From an uncultured Pelagibacteraceae bacterium (GTDB lineage: Bacteria; Pseudomonadota; Alphaproteobacteria; Pelagibacterales; Pelagibacteraceae): DNA of 64,000 nt. Shown here one piece after another: positions 60,586 through 64,000 of this stretch; the first letter of the stretch is position 1, and the number at the start of each line of letters is the position of its first letter. Under the pieces are notes generated by a model. The model searched no databases, had not been told where the DNA came from, and saw only the letters and a list, made by a program, of their open reading frames with translations. The stretch lies in assembly GCA_902609535.1 (NCBI GenBank), contig CACLSF010000001.1, positions 58,582-122,581 of the forward strand. Direction: 5' to 3'. The translations under genes were made by a program, and so were the position numbers.

Positions 60586-62303
60586 TAAATATCAGCGTAA
60601 GTTCTAACCTCGTTTTTACCACCCGGATGAGTTGGTGCGCCTTTGTAAGCTGGTCCAACTGTTTGTGCATATTTCCATAATGTACCATTACCAAAATTCA
60701 TTTTTCTTGGTTTCCATTTTTTACGTCTTGCACTTAATTCCTTCTTTGTAAGCCTGACGTTAATTGTGCCTTTTTTAGCGTCTATATCGATGATATCTCC
60801 ATTCCTTAAAAGGGCTATAGGACCGCCTACGGAGGCCTCAGGGCCCACATGACCTATACAAAAGCCTCTCGTAGCCCCAGAGAACCTACCGTCTGTTATT
60901 AGGGCTACTTTCTCCCCTTTTCCTTGACCGTAGATTGCTGCAGTTGTTTGAAGCATTTCTCTCATTCCAGGACCACCTATTGGTCCCTCATATCTAATAA
61001 TTATAATATCTCCATCTTTATACTTTCTACTTATCACTGCTTTATAAGCAGCTTCTTCAGTATCAAAACATCTTGCTCTTCCTGTAAATTGTAATTTTTT
61101 TAAACCAGCTATTTTTACAATTCCACCTTCTGGAGCTAAATTACCTTTTAATCCAACAACCCCTCCTGTTGGTGAAATTGGATTTTTATAAGATCTCATT
61201 ACTTTTTGATTTTCTCTAAATTTTACATTTTTTAAATTTTCTCTCATGGTTTTACCTGTCACTGTCATACAGTCTCCGTGTATATAACCACCGTCCATTA
61301 ATGTCTTTAATAACATTGGAACTCCTCCTGCTTCCCACATATCTTTTGCAACATATTTACCACCAGGTTTTAAATCAGCAAGATAAGGAGTTTTCTTAAA
61401 TATTTTTGCAACATCCATTAAATCAAATTTAATTCCTATTTCATTTGCGATTGCTGGTAAGTGTAAACCTGCGTTTGTTGATCCACCTGTTGCTGCAACA
61501 ATTGTTGCTGCATTTTCGAGAGCTTTTCTTGTTACTATGTCTCTAGGTCTAATATTTTTTGCTAATAAATTCATTACAGCTTTTCCACTATCAACTGCAT
61601 ATTTATTTCTCTCAATATAAGGCGCAGGTGTACCTGCAGAAAAAGGTAATGCTAAACCAATTGCCTCTGAAACACATGCCATTGTATTTGCTGTAAATTG
61701 ACCACCACAAGCTCCTGCACTTGGACAAGCTTTAAGTTCTAATTTTCTTAAAGCATGCGCTGTCATTTTTTTTGAAGTATATTTTCCAACACCTTCAAAT
61801 ACATCAACTACAGTTACATCTTTACCTTCAAATCTACCTGGTAAAATAGAACCACCATAAATAAAAACACTTGGAACATTTAGTCTTACCATTGCCATCA
61901 TTAAACCTGGTAATGATTTATCACATCCAGCTAATCCAACTAATGCATCATAACAATGACCTCTTACTGTAAGTTCTGTTGAGTCTGCTATTACATCTCT
62001 TGATATTAATGAAGATTTCATTCCCTCATGACCCATTGCAATTCCATCAGTTACTGTAATGGTACAAAATTCTCTTGGCGTTCCACCGGTTGCTTGAACA
62101 CCTTTTTTGACCGATTGTGCTTGTTTCATTAAATTAATGTTACAAGGAGCGGCTTCATTCCATGTTGATACAACTCCAACAAATGGCTTAGCAACATCCT
62201 TTTCTGTTAAATCCATTGCATAATAAAATGATCTTTGAGGAGCTTTATCAGCACCTATTGTTGTATGTCTACTTGGTAATTTTTTCTTATTAAATTTTTT
62301 CAT
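60585..62303 (-). CDS. ilvD: Dihydroxy-acid dehydratase
   Basis: IlvD dehydrates dihydroxy acids to the keto acids of valine and isoleucine. The 572-residue protein has [15 protein letters not shown] (Fe-S ligand region), [68 protein letters not shown] and [24 protein letters not shown]. All ligand cysteines are present. It overlaps valS by one base and manC by one. Confidence 0.97.
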   Translation of the reverse strand: MKKFNKKKLPSRHTTIGADKAPQRSFYYAMDLTEKDVAKPFVGVVSTWNEAAPCNINLMKQAQSVKKGVQATGGTPREFCTITVTDGIAMGHEGMKSSLISRDVIADSTELTVRGHCYDALVGLAGCDKSLPGLMMAMVRLNVPSVFIYGGSILPGRFEGKDVTVVDVFEGVGKYTSKKMTAHALRKLELKACPSAGACGGQFTANTMACVSEAIGLALPFSAGTPAPYIERNKYAVDSGKAVMNLLAKNIRPRDIVTRKALENAATIVAATGGSTNAGLHLPAIANEIGIKFDLMDVAKIFKKTPYLADLKPGGKYVAKDMWEAGGVPMLLKTLMDGGYIHGDCMTVTGKTMRENLKNVKFRENQKVMRSYKNPISPTGGVVGLKGNLAPEGGIVKIAGLKKLQFTGRARCFDTEEAAYKAVISRKYKDGDIIIIRYEGPIGGPGMREMLQTTAAIYGQGKGEKVALITDGRFSGATRGFCIGHVGPEASVGGPIALLRNGDIIDIDAKKGTINVRLTKKELSARRKKWKPRKMNFGNGTLWKYAQTVGPAYKGAPTHPGGKNEVRTYADI

Positions 62304-64000
62304 TATAAACCTTTAAGAGTTAGTTCTATTTTTTTAACATCTTTTTCTAGATTAGCAAAGTTGCTTTTCTCTTGATCTACTATATTTTGTGGCGCACGGT
62401 CCATAAAGGATTTATTTGACAATCTAGTATCTATTTTTTTCATTTCTTCATTAATCTTAGTGATTTTTTTCTCTAGTGTTGTTTTAATCATATTTAGATC
62501 AACATCTTGGTCAAAATATAATTTGAATAACTCTCCGTTAATAACAATACTTGCAGAAGATTTTTTTAAATCATTTTCATGAAAGTTTTTAATTCTTCCA
62601 TTTTTTTTTAATATATTTTCATTAGAAGATAAAAAGTTTTTATATTCTTTATTTGTATTTGCTGTTGAAATTTCAATAAATGATCCAGGGCTGATGTTTA
62701 ACTCATTTTTAAACGATCTAATGGAGGTAATAAAATTAATGATATTATTTATTTCATCATAAGATTTTTTTTCATGATAATCACCTTCTAACCAATTAGC
62801 ATGCATTAAAAATTCATCCCCATTTTTATCTAACTTGTTATTCAACCAGATTTCCTCTGTAACAAATGGAATAAATGGATGAAGTATTATTAAAATTTCT
62901 CTAAATATATAAGATGAAGTTTGTCTTAATTCTTCAATTTCTTCTTCATTGTTAGAATTAAATACAGTTTTAGATAGCTCTAAATACCAGTCACAAAATG
63001 AATGCCACACAAACTGATAAATATTCTTTGCTGCTTCATCAAATCTATAGTTTTTTAAACTGTTTTCAGTCTCGTTTTTAGTTTTAACAAGTTCAGATAA
63101 TATCCACTTATTAATTGTTAATTTAAGATTTTCAGGTTTTCTTATGTCGCTAAAATCACACTCATTTTGTCTTAAAAAATTGTTGGCATTCCAAACTTTA
63201 TTCAAGAAATTTCTATAACCTTTAACCCTGTCTTCAGACAATTTTACATCACGACCTGGCGATGCCATTGACAAAAGAGTAAATCTTAAAGCATCAGCAC
63301 TATATTTTTCAATAAGTTCTAAAGGATCAATTACATTGCCCTTTGATTTAGACATTTTTTGACCCTTTTCATCTCTAACAAGTGCGTGAACGTATATATT
63401 TTTAAAAGGCTCTTCTTTTAAAAACTCAGTTCCCATCATAATCATTCTAGCAACCCAGAAAAATATAATATCAAAACCAGTAACAAGAACGCTTGTTGGA
63501 TAAAATTTTTCAACTTCTGGTGTTTTTTCTGGCCAACCTAAAGTCGCAAATGGCCATAGACCTGATGAAAACCATGTATCTAAAACATCTTCATCTCTTT
63601 TTAATTCCACTTCTTTTGAATAGAATTCTTTTGCCTGTTTTTTACATTCATCTTCATTTTCAGCTACAAATATTTTTCCATCAGGTCCGTACCATGCTGG
63701 AATTTGATGTCCCCACCATAATTGACGAGAAATGCACCAAGGTTCAATATTATCCATCCATTGAAAGTAAGTTTTAGACCAGTTTTCTGGAAAAAATTTA
63801 GTCTTACCATTATTTACTACTTCTTTTGCTTTGATGGCTAAAGTTTTAGCATCAACAAACCATTGTTCTGTTAAATAAGGTTCAATAATAGAATTAGATC
63901 TATCACCATAAGGAACTTTGTTTACTAACTTTTCTATTTTTTCTAAAAATTTACCCTCTTCAAGATGTTCTAAAATTAATTTTCTGGCAGCAAATCTATC
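62303..64000 (-). CDS. valS: Valyl-tRNA synthetase (5' part beyond window)
   Basis: The reading frame stays open to base 64000 with 565 residues visible and the N-terminus missing (family about 900). Seen: the start [18 protein letters not shown], the catalytic [55 protein letters not shown] (KMSKS), and a C-terminal coiled coil ([25 protein letters not shown]) that contacts tRNA. An internal ATG at 63757 is not the true start, since conserved editing/catalytic sequence continues upstream. Confidence 0.97.
   Translation of the reverse strand, partial: DRFAARKLILEHLEEGKFLEKIEKLVNKVPYGDRSNSIIEPYLTEQWFVDAKTLAIKAKEVVNNGKTKFFPENWSKTYFQWMDNIEPWCISRQLWWGHQIPAWYGPDGKIFVAENEDECKKQAKEFYSKEVELKRDEDVLDTWFSSGLWPFATLGWPEKTPEVEKFYPTSVLVTGFDIIFFWVARMIMMGTEFLKEEPFKNIYVHALVRDEKGQKMSKSKGNVIDPLELIEKYSADALRFTLLSMASPGRDVKLSEDRVKGYRNFLNKVWNANNFLRQNECDFSDIRKPENLKLTINKWILSELVKTKNETENSLKNYRFDEAAKNIYQFVWHSFCDWYLELSKTVFNSNNEEEIEELRQTSSYIFREILIILHPFIPFVTEEIWLNNKLDKNGDEFLMHANWLEGDYHEKKSYDEINNIINFITSIRSFKNELNISPGSFIEISTANTNKEYKNFLSSNENILKKNGRIKNFHENDLKKSSASIVINGELFKLYFDQDVDLNMIKTTLEKKITKINEEMKKIDTRLSNKSFMDRAPQNIVDQEKSNFANLEKDVKKIELTLKGL

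Overview
The window is a densely packed, strongly AT-rich bacterial chromosome segment with no phage, insertion sequence, CRISPR array or rRNA. Gene content and order point to a streamlined marine alphaproteobacterium, most likely SAR11 (Pelagibacterales) or a close ecological equivalent. Supporting evidence: alphaproteobacterial neighbourhoods are preserved (rlpA-dac-tmk-holB-metG-tatD-MBL; bamE/cytochrome bc1 chaperone-rpmF-plsX-ihfA-merR; uvrA/ssb-gyrA-coaD-ppi-tgt; dgt-argS-nagZ-scpAB-tatABC-serS-yajC-secDF; dgt/erpA-xthA; sdhE/recG). Genes often overlap by a few bases, and the longest non-coding gap is 237 bp. Both ends are cut: homoserine dehydrogenase lacks its C-terminus at base 1 and valyl-tRNA synthetase lacks its N-terminus at base 64000. 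Taxonomy is inference; no marker was searched.

Region by region. 1-8.0 kb: amino-acid synthesis (hom, argC), ribosomal proteins S9/L13, then a methionine cluster of two paralogous O-acetylhomoserine sulfhydrylase-type PLP enzymes around an alpha/beta hydrolase, with a possible pseudoknot leader RNA, then heme A synthase. 8.1-11.4 kb: chorismate mutase-like protein, L33, MerR, IHF, PlsX, L32, a bc1 assembly chaperone, BamE and tRNA-Glu; fabH is absent from its usual place. 11.4-16.1 kb: GlpX, an SbmA/BacA-type transporter, an NDUFS4-like complex I subunit, tRNA-Pro, a zinc-ribbon membrane protein, NhaA and glutathione peroxidase. 16.1-24.5 kb: a long minus-strand run for cell wall, replication and translation. 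24.6-33.8 kb: tRNA-Ser, SdhE/RecG, DUF502, an M48 protease, tRNA-Lys, Tgt, cyclophilin, CoaD, GyrA and SSB. 33.9-50.3 kb: UvrA, a PuuD-like membrane domain, Sec and Tat export, SerRS, condensin ScpAB, NagZ, ArgRS, Dgt, ErpA, ExoIII and an Ldh-family oxidoreductase.

50.4-59.4 kb is the most accessory-looking part. It holds a two-gene glucosylglycerate-type compatible-solute module, a complete zinc uptake regulon (znuA divergent from znuC-znuB-zur, with two Zur-type palindromes between them), a peroxiredoxin-like and a DsbA-like protein, an arsC-aquaporin pair, and a PiT-like membrane protein. 59.4-64 kb: a GDP-mannose pyrophosphorylase-type enzyme, IlvD and ValS.

The observations most worth a second look are: (i) a tRNA-guanine transglycosylase in which all four zinc ligands appear replaced, in a locus that also lacks queA; (ii) tandem Zur boxes 18 bp apart controlling both znuA and znuCB-zur; (iii) the duplicated sulfhydrylase cluster with leader pseudoknots; (iv) an RlpA-position protein that keeps SPOR but seems to have lost the catalytic motif.
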